From positions 3,535,501 to 3,599,500 of the forward strand of contig NC_020156.1 in assembly GCF_000332115.1 (NCBI RefSeq): a DNA stretch of 64,000 nucleotides, written 5' to 3'. The position numbers and the translations under genes were made by a program. The stretch is from Nonlabens dokdonensis DSW-6 (lineage in GTDB: Bacteria > Bacteroidota > Bacteroidia > Flavobacteriales > Flavobacteriaceae). Of the stretch, positions 63,736 through 64,000 are shown piece after piece (the stretch's first letter is position 1; each line of letters starts with the position of its first letter). The notes below the pieces were generated by a model. That model saw only the letters and a list, made by a program, of their open reading frames with translations. It did no database searches and was not told where the DNA came from.

Positions 63736-64000
63736 ATGGACTTAAGCGACCAGCTCAAAAACCTTTTTCCAGATCACGACTTCAAAGAAGAAAAACAAAC
63801 AGAAAAAAGCAATATCTGGTTACAAGAGCAACCTCTAGAATGTAAGTTTGAAAAACGTAAAGGAAAAGTAAACACCATTATCGATGGTTACACAGGAGCA
63901 ACAGCAGACTTTAAAATTTTAGCCAAAGAATTAAAAACTCAATTAGGAGTAGGTGGAAGTTTTAAAAACGATCAAATAATCATTCAAGGTGATTATCGCG
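63736..64000 (+). CDS. SUI1/YciH-family translation initiation factor (partial, 3' end outside window)
   Basis: ATG at 63736; open to the window end (88 codons). The start (MDLSDQLKNLFPDHDFKEE), the central KRKGKVNTIIDGYTGATADF and LGVGGSFKNDQIIIQGDYR match eIF1/SUI1-like proteins. Follows the MscS gene by 27 bases. Confidence 0.88.
   Translation, partial: MDLSDQLKNLFPDHDFKEEKQTEKSNIWLQEQPLECKFEKRKGKVNTIIDGYTGATADFKILAKELKTQLGVGGSFKNDQIIIQGDYR

Overview
This 64 kb window is chromosomal DNA from a marine-type member of the Bacteroidota, most likely family Flavobacteriaceae. Evidence: AT-rich sequence; many lipoprotein and signal-peptide proteins; three type IX secretion cargo proteins (two with type A-like tails, one with a type B-like tail); promoters of the Bacteroidota form TAnnTTTG close to start codons; and typical genes (2TM-domain proteins, LytTR/LytS pair, DUF4920, PyrR-PyrB-RNase Z operon). 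The genus cannot be fixed from sequence alone. The frequent 16-mer CGCTTTCGCGAAAGCG recalls Nonlabens/Dokdonia-type genomes, but that is memory, not a test.

Layout. 1-2.0 kb: end of the threonine operon (thrB, thrC), with a 226-bp non-coding inverted-repeat element (MITE-like) inserted directly after the thrC stop. 2.2-9.4 kb: a possible small RNA, a BNR-repeat lipoprotein, an RsmB-type rRNA methyltransferase, a secreted endonuclease I, a zinc alcohol dehydrogenase and small exported proteins, one of them frameshifted. 9.5-13.2 kb: purL, carrying an in-frame REP-type hairpin insertion. 13.2-18.5 kb: an AT-rich accessory operon (XRE regulator, cytosine-5 DNA methyltransferase, double-GHKL ATPase/histidine kinase, REC protein with a C-terminal HEPN-like RNxxxH motif). 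18.8-25.2 kb: aldehyde dehydrogenase, pyrR-pyrB-STAS-rnz operon, a membrane protein pair, then a second copy of the MITE. 25.6-31.9 kb: rpsA, an EEP-like/VF530 fusion, a histidine phosphatase, a hydrolase-OsmC fusion and a Cu/Zn SOD lipoprotein. 32-39.7 kb: ECF sigma/anti-sigma pair, TPR lipoprotein, a DUF4331 family split over two genes, LytTR regulator, two 2TM proteins and a LytS-type kinase that also ends in a 2TM domain. 39.8-47.6 kb: TMEM175-like channel, MtfA-type peptidase, S1/P1 nuclease, a large secreted metalloprotease and a frameshifted dienelactone hydrolase. 47.7-54.4 kb: rtcB with a divergent WYL regulator, pepD, mnmD, DUF4920, ilvE. 54.5-64 kb: DUF6252-like lipoprotein, T9SS type B protein, uvrB, a C1q-like protein, a lipoprotein/MscS pair and the start of a SUI1/YciH gene.

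The best candidate for an undescribed system is the 13.8-18.5 kb operon. It has the parts of a signal-transducing defence module: a modification enzyme, a MORC/Hsp90-like plus histidine-kinase sensor, and a receiver protein with a putative RNase domain. No restriction endonuclease is visible. The second system-level signal is the palindrome CGCTTTCGCGAAAGCG: 11 exact and 5 one-mismatch copies, about one per 4 kb, in intergenic DNA and inside genes in all three reading frames. Mobile or repetitive DNA also includes the two MITE-like copies and the REP-type insertion in purL. No tRNA, rRNA, CRISPR array, integrase or transposase gene was recognised.
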